This document shows positions 25,496 through 33,800 of a stretch of 64,000 nt of DNA, piece after piece (positions within the stretch are counted from its first letter, which is position 1; every line of letters starts with the position of its first letter). The stretch lies in assembly GCF_004361835.1 (NCBI RefSeq), contig NZ_SNWD01000015.1, positions 1 through 64,000 on the forward strand, written 5' to 3'. Made by a program: the position numbers and the translations under genes. This stretch comes from Stakelama pacifica (GTDB taxonomy: Bacteria > Pseudomonadota > Alphaproteobacteria > Sphingomonadales > Sphingomonadaceae). The notes under the pieces were generated by a model that saw only the letters and a list, made by a program, of their open reading frames with translations, was not told where the DNA came from and did not search any database.

Positions 25496-25556
25496 ACAAA
25501 GGCGTTCTACTCCAGCATTTCGACCGTGTCGATTGATTGGCTGGAGTGATACCCGA

Positions 25557-26015
25557 TCAGTCGCAGTCAGCGCATTTCCCGCGCACTTCGATCACCGGAC
25601 GAACGGGAGAAAAGCCTGCATCCTGCGCGGCATTGCGCACGGTATCGCTGATCGAGTCATTATCGATATGCACTGCCTGACCGCAGCTGTCGCAGATCAG
25701 AAAGATACAATCGTGCAGACAGTCGGGATGCGCATTGGCGACATAGGCATTGGCGCTTTCGACCCGGCGGGCGAGATTCGCATTCACGAACAGGTCGAGA
25801 ATGCGATACACGCTGTTCGCTGCGACGCGGCGCCCGGCACGTGCCGACATTGCCTCTGCAATGTCATAGGCGGAAGCGGGCTTTTCAAAAGTGGCAAGTG
25901 CCTCGAACACCTGTCCGCGCATAGCGGTCCATTGCTCGCCCGATTTTTCGAGCGTCGTACGGGCGACCCGGGTGAGGTCGTCGCCCTCATGCTTAGGATG
26001 GACATGGCTTGCCAT
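25557..26015 (-). CDS. Fur family regulator, Zur-like
   Basis: This is a 152-residue Fur-fold repressor: winged helix (about 30-85; [28 protein letters not shown]) and a dimerisation domain with structural zinc cysteines C108/C111 and C148/C151, plus HPDCLHDC near 96-103. The two CxxC pairs and lack of Fur-type HHHD motifs favour Zur over Fur. It shares orientation with mntP and merC, and a Zur-box-like sequence lies before merC. Confidence 0.85.
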   Translation of the reverse strand: MASHVHPKHEGDDLTRVARTTLEKSGEQWTAMRGQVFEALATFEKPASAYDIAEAMSARAGRRVAANSVYRILDLFVNANLARRVESANAYVANAHPDCLHDCIFLICDSCGQAVHIDNDSISDTVRNAAQDAGFSPVRPVIEVRGKCADCD

Positions 26016-26070
26016 GCGCAGAAGATAGGCGCGAGCGGCGGCAACGGCAAGCGGGTGCGCGCATCATGGT

Positions 26071-26646
26071 TCAGCCGAGATATCCGAGATGGTCGAGCAG
26101 GATCTCCGTGCCGATCCCGATCAGCGTGATGCCGCCCGCCAGCTCTGCCCATTTTCCGAAACGCGCGCCCACTACGCCGCCGATCCGCATGCCCAGCGTC
26201 GTGAACAAAAAGGTCGAAAGGCCGATACAGGCGGCGATCAGCCAGATATCAACCTGAATAAAGGCAAGGCCCACGCCGATCGCCGCAGCATCAAGACTCG
26301 TTCCCACCGCCATAGCGAGCAGCGCGACAATGCCGGAACGCGGGGATTTTGCGACGGGCGCGTCCTCCGACGCGTCATCGCTCACCGCATCGAGAATGGC
26401 TTTAACCCCGACCGCCGACAAAAGCCCGAACGCGATCCAGTGATCCACCTGCTGCACGACGCTGGCGGCGAGCAGGCCGAGTGACCAGCCGATGATCGGC
26501 GTTATCCCCTCGATCACGCCGAAGACTGCGCCGGTGCGGATCGCCGCTGCCCAGCCCGGCCGTTTGGTCGCGCCCCTGCCCACCGCAGCGGCAAAGGCAT
26601 CGGTCGACATGCTGATCGATAAAAGGGCAATTGCGCCGGGGGTCAT
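26071..26646 (-). CDS. mntP: Manganese efflux pump MntP
   Basis: The 191 residues form six hydrophobic segments in two repeats. The conserved acidic motif STDAFAAAVGRGA sits in the first helix and its mirror MAVGTSLDAAAIGVGLAF in the fourth. MntP exports Mn(II). The start at 26646 fits the usual family length. A yybP-ykoY riboswitch lies 65 bp upstream and should turn the gene on when Mn is high. Confidence 0.95.
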   Translation of the reverse strand: MTPGAIALLSISMSTDAFAAAVGRGATKRPGWAAAIRTGAVFGVIEGITPIIGWSLGLLAASVVQQVDHWIAFGLLSAVGVKAILDAVSDDASEDAPVAKSPRSGIVALLAMAVGTSLDAAAIGVGLAFIQVDIWLIAACIGLSTFLFTTLGMRIGGVVGARFGKWAELAGGITLIGIGTEILLDHLGYLG

Positions 26647-26710
26647 GGTTCGCCTTTTCGCCGGACAGCAAGACATGCGCACGCCTCCCCCTCCGGCAAA
26701 GGGCAGGAAT

Positions 26711-26822
26711 GCGCTGGTCTCGCCAGGCGAAAAACATTTCGCTGATCGCACCACGCAGCCCGGACGGCCGCGATGATGTTGATGCGATCCCGGCATTGCC
26801 GGCAGCTACTCCCCAACGGGTG
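26711..26822 (-). promoter_or_regulatory. yybP-ykoY manganese riboswitch upstream of mntP
   Basis: Read on the minus strand, the RNA begins GTTGGGGAGTAGC, carries the hairpin TGCCGGCAATGCCGG, the conserved ATCAACAT run, and ends with TGGCGAGACCA. These are the hallmark L1/L3 elements that form the Mn-binding pocket of the yybP-ykoY class. GATCGCATC pairs with the later GGTGCGATC to close the inner helix. It lies 65 bp before mntP, a typical target. Confidence 0.9.
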
Positions 26823-26891
26823 CGCGGCTGTTAGAACAGGCGTTGCGAAATGGCAAATGCGCGCGCTCCCGCCACAGGCGGGGCGAACGGT

Positions 26892-27290
26892 TTAATGCGT
26901 CGCGCGGCGGTTGAGATCGTGGCCGAGCACCAGAAAGAACACGCCCAGCAGCGTGAACAAAATCTCCGACGAACCGTGCGGGACATGCAGCGCGCCCGCC
27001 ATCATGCCCAGGCCGAAGCCGCCGACAGCAGCTGGCATCATATAGCCATGAGTCACGATCCCCTTGCCCAGCGCGAGCACGCCGAACAGAATCGCGAAGA
27101 CCAGTCCCACTTCGTGAATATGCGGGTCGAGCAGTGCCCCCGCTGATGCCATCACCACCAGCAGCACCGACGTCGCGATGCAATGCACCACGCACAACCC
27201 GCTAATGCCGATCGCAATGCGATCGAAGCGCGAATCGACGCGGTTCCAGACATGGGAAAGCGTAGTGGAAAGGGCGGTGGCGGCAGTCAT
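26892..27290 (-). CDS. MerC domain-containing membrane protein
   Basis: The 132 residues have four hydrophobic segments and the MerC-family motif GLCVVHCIATSVLL near 33-46. MerC of mercury operons imports Hg(II), but chromosomal homologues next to Zur-type regulators are thought to handle zinc or other soft metals. No mer operon genes are visible nearby, so a zinc-linked role is more likely here (inference). Confidence 0.85.
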   Translation of the reverse strand: MTAATALSTTLSHVWNRVDSRFDRIAIGISGLCVVHCIATSVLLVVMASAGALLDPHIHEVGLVFAILFGVLALGKGIVTHGYMMPAAVGGFGLGMMAGALHVPHGSSEILFTLLGVFFLVLGHDLNRRATH

Positions 27291-27319
27291 GACACCCTTT
27301 GCCTATACGCCCCGCCCGC

Positions 27320-27340
27320 AAACGATACAACATAACATTT
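27320..27340. promoter_or_regulatory. Possible Zur box between merC and ctaA
   Basis: The 21-bp AACGATACAACATAACATTT region is an imperfect dyad (12 of 21 positions symmetric) resembling the AT-rich TGTTATA-type Zur sites, and it lies 30 bp before merC. It also lies upstream of ctaA on the other strand. A Zur-like gene is 1.3 kb away. Confidence 0.35.
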
Positions 27341-27396
27341 CCGTGTCGGTCCGCCGGTACTGGTATGGCGGACAGCGGCACGCTAGACGCTGATCC

Positions 27397-28440
27397 GTGT
27401 TGCAACCGACTCGTAATCCCGTATCCGCGCGTCCGCTCGCGCTGGCCAACTGGCTGTTCGCCGTCGCCGCGCTGATCGTGGCGATGGTTGTGGTCGGCGG
27501 CATCACAAGGCTGACCGAATCGGGCCTGTCGATTACCGACTGGGACCCGATCAGCGGGACCCTCCCCCCGCTCACCCATGAACAATGGCAGGCCGAATTC
27601 GCGCATTATCGTCAGATCGACCAATATGCCGCGATCCATGCCGGGATGACGCTGGCGCAGTTCAAGGGGATATTCTTCTGGGAATATTTTCACCGCCTGC
27701 TCGGCCGGGTGATCGGGATGGCGTTCTTCCTGCCGTTGCTGTGGTTCTGGATACGCGGCGCAATTCCGCGCGGATATAAGATGCGGCTGATCGCGCTGCT
27801 CGCGCTCGGCGGATTGCAGGGCGCGTTCGGGTGGCTGATGGTGCGGTCGGGGCTTCAGCCCGGCATGGTCGAGGTCAGCCATTACTGGCTGGCGATCCAT
27901 CTGATCACTGCATTGTTCACGCTGTCGGGGATTATCTGGACCGCGCTCGACCTGCGCTTGCTGCACCGTTCGCATCTGGCGCGCCCGGCGCGTCTGACGC
28001 TGGCGGGTGCGGTGACCGGCGTGATCCTGCTGATCCAGCTCGTCTATGGCGCGTTCATGGCGGGGCTTCGCGCCGGGCTGGTGACCGATCAATGGCCGCT
28101 GATCAACGGCCAGTTCTTTCCGGCGCGCGAATTCGCCGCCCGGCCCTTTGTCGATGCGATCTTCAACGATCCCTATGTCGTCCACTGGATTCATCGCTGG
28201 TGGGCGTGGGTGGCGGTCGCGGCGCTCATATGGCTGGCGCGCAAGGTGCGCCCGATCGATCGCCGGGCATCGGTCGCGATTCATATCACCTTCGGAACGC
28301 AAATCCTGCTCGGGATCGCCACGGTGATGGCGGGCGTTCCCATCTGGCTGGCGGCGCTGCACCAGCTGGTCGGCGCGCTGCTCGTCATCGCAACCACCTG
28401 GGGCGCGCATGCGCTGGGCAGCGAACGGAGAGCGTTATGA
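27397..28440 (+). CDS. ctaA: Heme A synthase (COX15/CtaA type 2)
   Basis: The 347 residues have eight hydrophobic segments and carry GGITRLTESGLSITDW at the front, WEYFHRLLGRVIG with the heme-ligand His, HLITALFT, and WIHRWWAW and ALHQLVGALL in the second half. It oxidises heme O to heme A for aa3-type cytochrome oxidase. The start is GTG at 27397. The stop overlaps the cutA start as ATGA. Confidence 0.95.
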   Translation: MLQPTRNPVSARPLALANWLFAVAALIVAMVVVGGITRLTESGLSITDWDPISGTLPPLTHEQWQAEFAHYRQIDQYAAIHAGMTLAQFKGIFFWEYFHRLLGRVIGMAFFLPLLWFWIRGAIPRGYKMRLIALLALGGLQGAFGWLMVRSGLQPGMVEVSHYWLAIHLITALFTLSGIIWTALDLRLLHRSHLARPARLTLAGAVTGVILLIQLVYGAFMAGLRAGLVTDQWPLINGQFFPAREFAARPFVDAIFNDPYVVHWIHRWWAWVAVAALIWLARKVRPIDRRASVAIHITFGTQILLGIATVMAGVPIWLAALHQLVGALLVIATTWGAHALGSERRAL

Positions 28441-28754
28441 ACGAAATCGCAATCGTCTACACCACCTTTCCCGACCGGGAGAGTGCCGAACAAGTCGCGC
28501 AGGCCGTGGTCGCCGAACGGCTGGCCGCATGCGCCAATCTGTTCGGAGAGGCACGCTCGGTCTATCGCTGGGAGGATTCGGTTAAGAGCGAGGCCGAATT
28601 TCCCGCCTTTTTCAAAGTCCCGGCCCATGGGGTAGAGGCGTTGCGCGAGCGCATCGTCGCGCTGCACCCCTATGACCTTCCGGCGGTCGAAAGCTGGCCC
28701 GCCGGGGTGAGCAGCGACGTGGCGCACTGGGCCGATGCCGTTACCGGCGGCTGA
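28437..28754 (+). CDS. cutA: Divalent-cation tolerance protein CutA
   Basis: This is a 105-residue CutA1 protein, a trimeric ferredoxin-like fold. Signature segments are VYTTFPDRESAEQVA, VAERLAACANLF, SVYRWEDSVKSEAEF and the C-terminal ALHPYDLPAVESWPA. It is translationally coupled to ctaA and overlaps the next unknown gene by 20 bp. The role of CutA in metal tolerance is debated. Confidence 0.95.
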   Translation: MNEIAIVYTTFPDRESAEQVAQAVVAERLAACANLFGEARSVYRWEDSVKSEAEFPAFFKVPAHGVEALRERIVALHPYDLPAVESWPAGVSSDVAHWADAVTGG

Positions 28755-29538
28755 CCTTCCCCCGCCGCTACGAACCGCTCCCAGCCTCGCCGACGCGATC
28801 TTCGCACCGCCGCTGGACCGGACGATGGTCTATCGGCAGGAGGTAAGGCGCGACGATGGCAAAGCCCTGTTTCGGCTGGCGCTGGTCCGGCAGGTTCGCT
28901 TTACCGAACAGGGCGCGGGATATCGCGCCGAGCTGACGCTGCGTTCGGCAGAAAGCGAAGGCGCGGCGGGCAAACGCGCGCTCGCCGGACTGGCGCCGTT
29001 CATCGATGTGACGATGATATTCCATCTCGACCCGCGCGGGAGCGTAACGGGGATCGAATCGCTCGATCCGCTATGGACGCGGTTTTGCGAAGGCCTTGCC
29101 GCGCAGGCGACCGGCGACGCCACGCAGCGCGAGATCGCGCGCGCTACGCTCGCGGCGCTTCGCAATGCGCCCGCCGCCGAGCGTCGCCGCCTGTTCGCCG
29201 ACATGATCGCGCCGTTGCTCGCACCCGATATCGCAGCAGCGGGCGTAACGCCCGATCAGCCGGTCGAGGCGCAAGGGGACACAGCTTCGGCGGCGGGCGC
29301 GGTGCTGAAGGGCGAGCGGCGGGTGTGGCGCGAGTCCGGGGCGCTGGTCGCGGAAACCCGCCTCTCGGGCGATGCCCCCATCGGCGCTGACGCTGGAGCG
29401 GGCGCGGTCCATATCCTCCGGGTCGTTCGACGCACGGTCGACCCGCATAGCGGGCTTGTCACTACATCGCGCGAAACCACGCGGCGGGAGAGCGCAGACG
29501 GGACGATCGTCCAGACGATGAGCACCCGGCTGGAATAG
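28735..29538 (+). CDS. Conserved hypothetical protein, function unknown
   Basis: I do not recognise a family. The 267 residues lack membrane segments and a clear signal. The body is predicted mixed alpha/beta, with beta-rich N- and C-terminal parts (MVYRQEVRRDDGKALFRLALVRQVRF and HILRVVRRTVDPHSGLVTTSRETTRRES) around an Ala/Arg-rich helical middle. The C-terminal pattern of a variable strand followed by TSRET resembles small soluble periplasmic proteins, but this is only an impression. It overlaps cutA by 20 bp, so it is probably co-transcribed with ctaA-cutA. The first ATG may not be the true start. Confidence 0.7.
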   Translation: MPLPAADLPPPLRTAPSLADAIFAPPLDRTMVYRQEVRRDDGKALFRLALVRQVRFTEQGAGYRAELTLRSAESEGAAGKRALAGLAPFIDVTMIFHLDPRGSVTGIESLDPLWTRFCEGLAAQATGDATQREIARATLAALRNAPAAERRRLFADMIAPLLAPDIAAAGVTPDQPVEAQGDTASAAGAVLKGERRVWRESGALVAETRLSGDAPIGADAGAGAVHILRVVRRTVDPHSGLVTTSRETTRRESADGTIVQTMSTRLE

Positions 29539-29628
29539 GGGACGCATGGCCGGTATCTCTATACCCGTTCGCTATCCCCCGGTTTTGCTTGACTTGAGAG
29601 CGGGAATAGGTCAGATGGCCGCCAATCG

Positions 29629-29652
29629 TGCCGCGCCTTCGGGGGCGGCGCA
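29629..29652 (+). promoter_or_regulatory. UUCG-capped hairpin in the rplM leader
   Basis: TGCCGCGCC-TTCG-GGGGCGGCGCA forms a near-perfect stem with one mismatch and a UUCG tetraloop, 33 bp before rplM and followed by a T-rich CATTTGTTTC. Leaders of ribosomal operons often carry autoregulatory folds; whether this one binds L13 or S9 is not known. Confidence 0.35.
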
Positions 29653-29685
29653 TTTGTTTCACACAGCCAAAACGGATCAAAGCCC

Positions 29686-30165
29686 ATGAAGGCGCTTATG
29701 AAAACCACCAAGTCGGTAAAGCCGACCGAGGTGGAAAAGAAATGGCACATCGTCGATGCGGAAGGCCTTGTGGTCGGTCGCGCTGCGGCGATCATTGCCA
29801 ATGTCCTGCGCGGAAAGCACAAGACCAGCTTCACCCCGCACGTCGATTGCGGTGACAATGTCATCGTCATCAACGCCGACAAGGTGAAGTTCACCGGCAA
29901 GAAGCTGAACGACAAGGTTTATTACAAGCACACCGGCTATGCCGGCGGCATCAAGGAAACGACCCCCGCAAAGGTGCTGGAAGGCCGTTTCCCCGAGCGC
30001 GTGCTGGAAAAGGCGATCGAGCGGATGATCCCGCGCGGTCCGCTGGGCCGTCAGCAGATGCGCAACCTGCGCATCTATGCCGGGACCGAGCATCCGCATG
30101 AAGCGCAGAACCCCGAAGTCCTCGATATCGCGGGCATGAACCGCAAGAACAAGGTGGGCGCCTGA
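29686..30165 (+). CDS. rplM: 50S ribosomal protein L13
   Basis: The 159 residues match L13 throughout: [29 protein letters not shown] at the front, [22 protein letters not shown] in the middle and a C-terminus [27 protein letters not shown]. The alternative ATG five codons in would also serve. It overlaps the rpsI start by one base (TGATG), the standard rplM-rpsI pair. Confidence 0.98.
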   Translation: MKALMKTTKSVKPTEVEKKWHIVDAEGLVVGRAAAIIANVLRGKHKTSFTPHVDCGDNVIVINADKVKFTGKKLNDKVYYKHTGYAGGIKETTPAKVLEGRFPERVLEKAIERMIPRGPLGRQQMRNLRIYAGTEHPHEAQNPEVLDIAGMNRKNKVGA

Positions 30166-30707
30166 TGTCCGACAATCGCCAGTCCCTCTCCGATCTGGGC
30201 AATATCGCCAAGGGCGAAGCCCAGCAGAACCAGCCCGCGCCCGACGCAGTCGTTGCAGAAACGACCGCCGACACCCCGGCGCAGGAAACCGCGCCGCTGC
30301 GTGAGCAGGAGCTCGACCAGTATGGCCGCGCTTATGCCACCGGTCGCCGTAAGGACGCGGTTGCACGCGTCTGGCTGAAGCCCGGTTCGGGCAAGATCGA
30401 AATCAACGGTCGCGATCAGTCGACCTATTTCGCGCGCCCCTCGCTGCGTCTCGTCATCAACCAGCCGTTCGACATCACCGAACGTCGCGGTCAGTATGAC
30501 GTGATCTGCACCGTAAAGGGTGGCGGTCTGTCCGGTCAGGCAGGCGCGGTGAAGCATGGCATCAGCCAGGCGCTCACCCGCTACGAACCCGCGCTGCGCA
30601 CCACGGTGAAGCGCGCCGGCTTCCTGACCCGCGACAGCCGTGCGGTCGAGCGTAAGAAGTACGGCAAGGCGAAGGCCCGCCGCAGCTTCCAGTTCTCGAA
30701 GCGCTGA
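30165..30707 (+). CDS. rpsI: 30S ribosomal protein S9
   Basis: The conserved S9 body starts at [26 protein letters not shown] (about residue 51) and ends with the RNA-contacting ...[16 protein letters not shown] tail. An extra N-terminal stretch of about 50 residues, Ala/Gln/Glu-rich, is usual in sphingomonad S9. It is translated with rplM and followed by a terminator. Confidence 0.98.
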   Translation: MSDNRQSLSDLGNIAKGEAQQNQPAPDAVVAETTADTPAQETAPLREQELDQYGRAYATGRRKDAVARVWLKPGSGKIEINGRDQSTYFARPSLRLVINQPFDITERRGQYDVICTVKGGGLSGQAGAVKHGISQALTRYEPALRTTVKRAGFLTRDSRAVERKKYGKAKARRSFQFSKR

Positions 30708-30733
30708 TTTCGCGCTTACAGCGAAACGAATTC

Positions 30734-30765
30734 AGGGCGGTTCCCCATCGGGAGCCGCCCTTTTT
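30734..30765 (+). terminator. Rho-independent terminator of rplM-rpsI
   Basis: AGGGCGGTTCCC-CATC-GGGAGCCGCCCT forms a 12-bp stem with one G-T pair, followed by TTTTT. It lies 27 bp after the rpsI stop. Confidence 0.9.
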
Positions 30766-30806
30766 CGTGTGCGCTGCAACGATACGTTGCTAATTGGCAA
30801 CAGGAA

Positions 30807-30852
30807 CAGAGTGTTAACAAATCCTGTACGGTTTCAGGATTGTTACACTCTG
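30807..30852. promoter_or_regulatory. Long imperfect inverted repeat before the autotransporter gene
   Basis: Arms CAGAGTGTTAACAAATCCTG (30807-30826) and CAGGATTGTTACACTCTG (30835-30852) are inverse complements except for two single-base bulges, around the loop TACGGTTT, giving 18 paired bases. It ends 48 bp before the ATG. A smaller dyad GCAAC-GATAC-GTTGC lies at 30776-30790. It could be an operator or a 5'-UTR stem-loop. Confidence 0.6.
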
Positions 30853-30899
30853 CGGCGCGCGATAGCCTCCTGATTACAAACAGGCATCAGGGGGTATTG

Positions 30900-33800
30900 A
30901 TGACCACGAACGAACTGCGCACGAAACGGCGTGCGCGTAATAATCTTGTTTTGGCATCCACCAGCGTAATTGCGTGCCTTGCGGCCGCCAGTGCTGCGCA
31001 GGCACAGACGTCAAAGCCTGATTTCGCGATCGATATAGCGCAAAGCGCGCGTCCCGACTTCGCGATCAACGCTCCGCAAACGTCGCGGCCCGATTTCGCG
31101 GTTGACGTCCCGCAGACTGCCGCCCCGCATTTCGCCGAAGACATGCCGCAGGTCGCGGTCGAAGGCCCCGGCGAGGGCTATGACGTCAATCCCGGCCAGC
31201 CCGGATCGATCTTTCAGGAAGGCATTAACGGTGTCGGCCAGTTCTATCGGGCGGACGGCTTTGTCTGCACCGGTTCGCTGATCAATCCGCGTACCGTATT
31301 GTTCGCCGCGCATTGCGTGAACGATATCGGCACCGACGCCTTCGGCTCCGACACCGGCGGCGTCCCGGCGGCTTTCTCGTTCCAGGGCGATGCGGTAGAC
31401 GGGCTTCGTTCGTGGATACGCGCCGGCTATTCCACCGTGACGGAGGATGCGGTCTACAATGTAAACCAGATCCTGTTTAATCCGCAGTCGATCGCCCGCC
31501 CCGAATCGCAGGGCTTTATCGAGGGCGATGTCGCCATCGCGTCGCTCGACACGCCTGCGGTGGGCATCCCGACCTGGGCGATCCTGTTTTCGCCGCTATC
31601 CGCTCCCGATTCGATCGATAGCGCCGACGGTACCGGGTATCATGTGATTTCCACCGGCTATGGCATCACCGGTTACGGCAACGGCCCGACTGCGGAAGAT
31701 GTCGATTTCCGGCGCCGCGCGGCTGAAAATATGATCGGCATTCTGGGCTCGCTGAACGATCGCAACGACTGGCTGTTCGGTCCCGACGATTATGGCCTGC
31801 CGCAAAATCTTTACCAACTCGATTTTGACGATCCGAACCGCGAAAACCCTTATGACTTCAATGTTTTCAAGGATGACGCGCAAAATCCCGAAGGCATTAC
31901 AGGCGGCGGCGATTCCGGCGGACCGCTGATCCTGGATCAGGAATTCGCAGAGCAGGTGGTTATCGGCGTCCTGTCGGGCGGATCGCGCTTCTTCGGTGCG
32001 CAGCCCTACACGACCTATGGCACGACCAGCTTCTATCAGCCGCTCTACCTCTTCTGGGACTGGATCGCGGAAAACAGCCCCTATCGCTATGTTTCGGCGA
32101 AGGAAGGCGACGGTATGTGGAGCGATCCCGACCACTGGGTGACGACGCTCGACCCTGCATTCCGGGTGATTGATGCGGATGGCAAGCTGGTCAACGGCAT
32201 ACCCACCGCACCGGGCGCAGGTGCCTATGGCGAAGATCCGAACCAGTTCGGTCAGGTTTGCGACGGCGAAGCATGTGTCGACCTCGCCACCGGCGACATC
32301 GTCGATTATGACGGCAATGTCCTCGTCCCGGCTGGCACGCAGACCACCGAAACGGCCGGCCTTGGCGACAAGAGCAATATCGGCAAGGTCGCCGCGCTGA
32401 TCAGCGAAAATCTGGCACAGGCAGGCACGGCAGGCGCTACCGCCGCTGCGGTTGGCACCGCCGCCCTGCCGACAGCAACGATCGAAAACGGCCTTCCCGG
32501 CGCGAGCGGCTTCGTGCCGATGAACAGCGATCCCTATTGGGTCGCAGATCCGCAGAGCGGTGAACTCAGCCTCAGCAAGGCACGCTATTACGACGTAGAC
32601 CTTTCGGCTGCCGGCACCACGACCATGGACATGCAGGCGGTCATCGATCACCTCGTTATCAGCGGCGACGATGCCGGACTGGACGTGACCGCAGACGGCC
32701 TTCTCCTTTCGCTGACCGAGATCAACCAGAAACGCGGTAAGGTGAATGTCGACGGGTTGCTGGCGACCTATGGCGACTATTCGCTCACCAAGGGCCTGAT
32801 ATCGGGCACGGGTTCGATCGTGGCGAATGTGGTCGATAACGTCTCCGGCGTCATTGCACCGGCAACGATCGGAACCACCGGTACGCTCACCATCAACGGC
32901 AGTGTCATGATGGCTTCGGCCAGCGGGCTTGCGATCGATCTTGGCGAAAACGGCGTGTCGGACGTACTCGACGTGCGCGGTTTCGCCACCGATTCGCCGT
33001 TCGGCACGATCGTTACGTCCGGTATCGCCAATCTGGGCGGTGCGGTGATGTTCACGGCGACCGACGGCACGATCATCCGTCCTGGCTACAGCTACACCTT
33101 CCTCACGGCGGACGGCGGCATTACGTCGCAGTTCAACGCGACCAACCCGATCAGCGCGGTGCTGTTCCCCGAACTGACCTATGGCGCGGACTCGGTATCG
33201 GTACGGATCGTTGCGGGAAGCTATGCTCAGGCAGTGGACCGTGCTTCCGGCATCCAGACGGCCTATGCTGGCCTGCTCGATCGCAACCGCGCGCAATATG
33301 ACAAATATTCGAACCTCTATGGCGCGATGGACATGCTCCAGACCGCTCCGCTGCGCGCAACCCTCGAAAGCCTCGCCCCGCGTGCGCAGACGGCGGCGAT
33401 CGGCAGCGGTACGGCTATGGTGGAGGCCAATGCGCGGTTCTTCGCCAATCGCATCGACCGGGTGCGCGACGGCAATGCAGGCGGCACGCTGGCGCTATAT
33501 GGCCAGCCGATGCAGATCGCTTCCGCTGCGTCGCTGAACCCCGCAATGGCGGTCAATGTCGCGAACGAAGCTTCGGCCCAGCCGATGGTCGAAGAGGGCG
33601 TATTGCCCGACGATATGAGCGCCTTCATCGCGGGCGGATATATCAACGGCAACAGCCGGGGCATGCCGACCGCATCGCCCTATGTCCGCAACGAATTTGA
33701 CGGCTTCTTCGTCGCGGGCGGCGTGGAAAAGGCTGTCGATACCAACGGTATGTTCGGCATCGCCTTTTCCTATACCGACATCAACGGCGATCCGGGCGTT

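Noticed and set aside
26892..27290. Mercury-resistance operon
   Set aside because: Only MerC is present; no merR, merA, merT or merP is seen and the neighbours are zinc and manganese genes.
31596..33296. 566-codon minus-strand open frame
   Set aside because: Antisense of the autotransporter, which has the protease triad, repeats and barrel.
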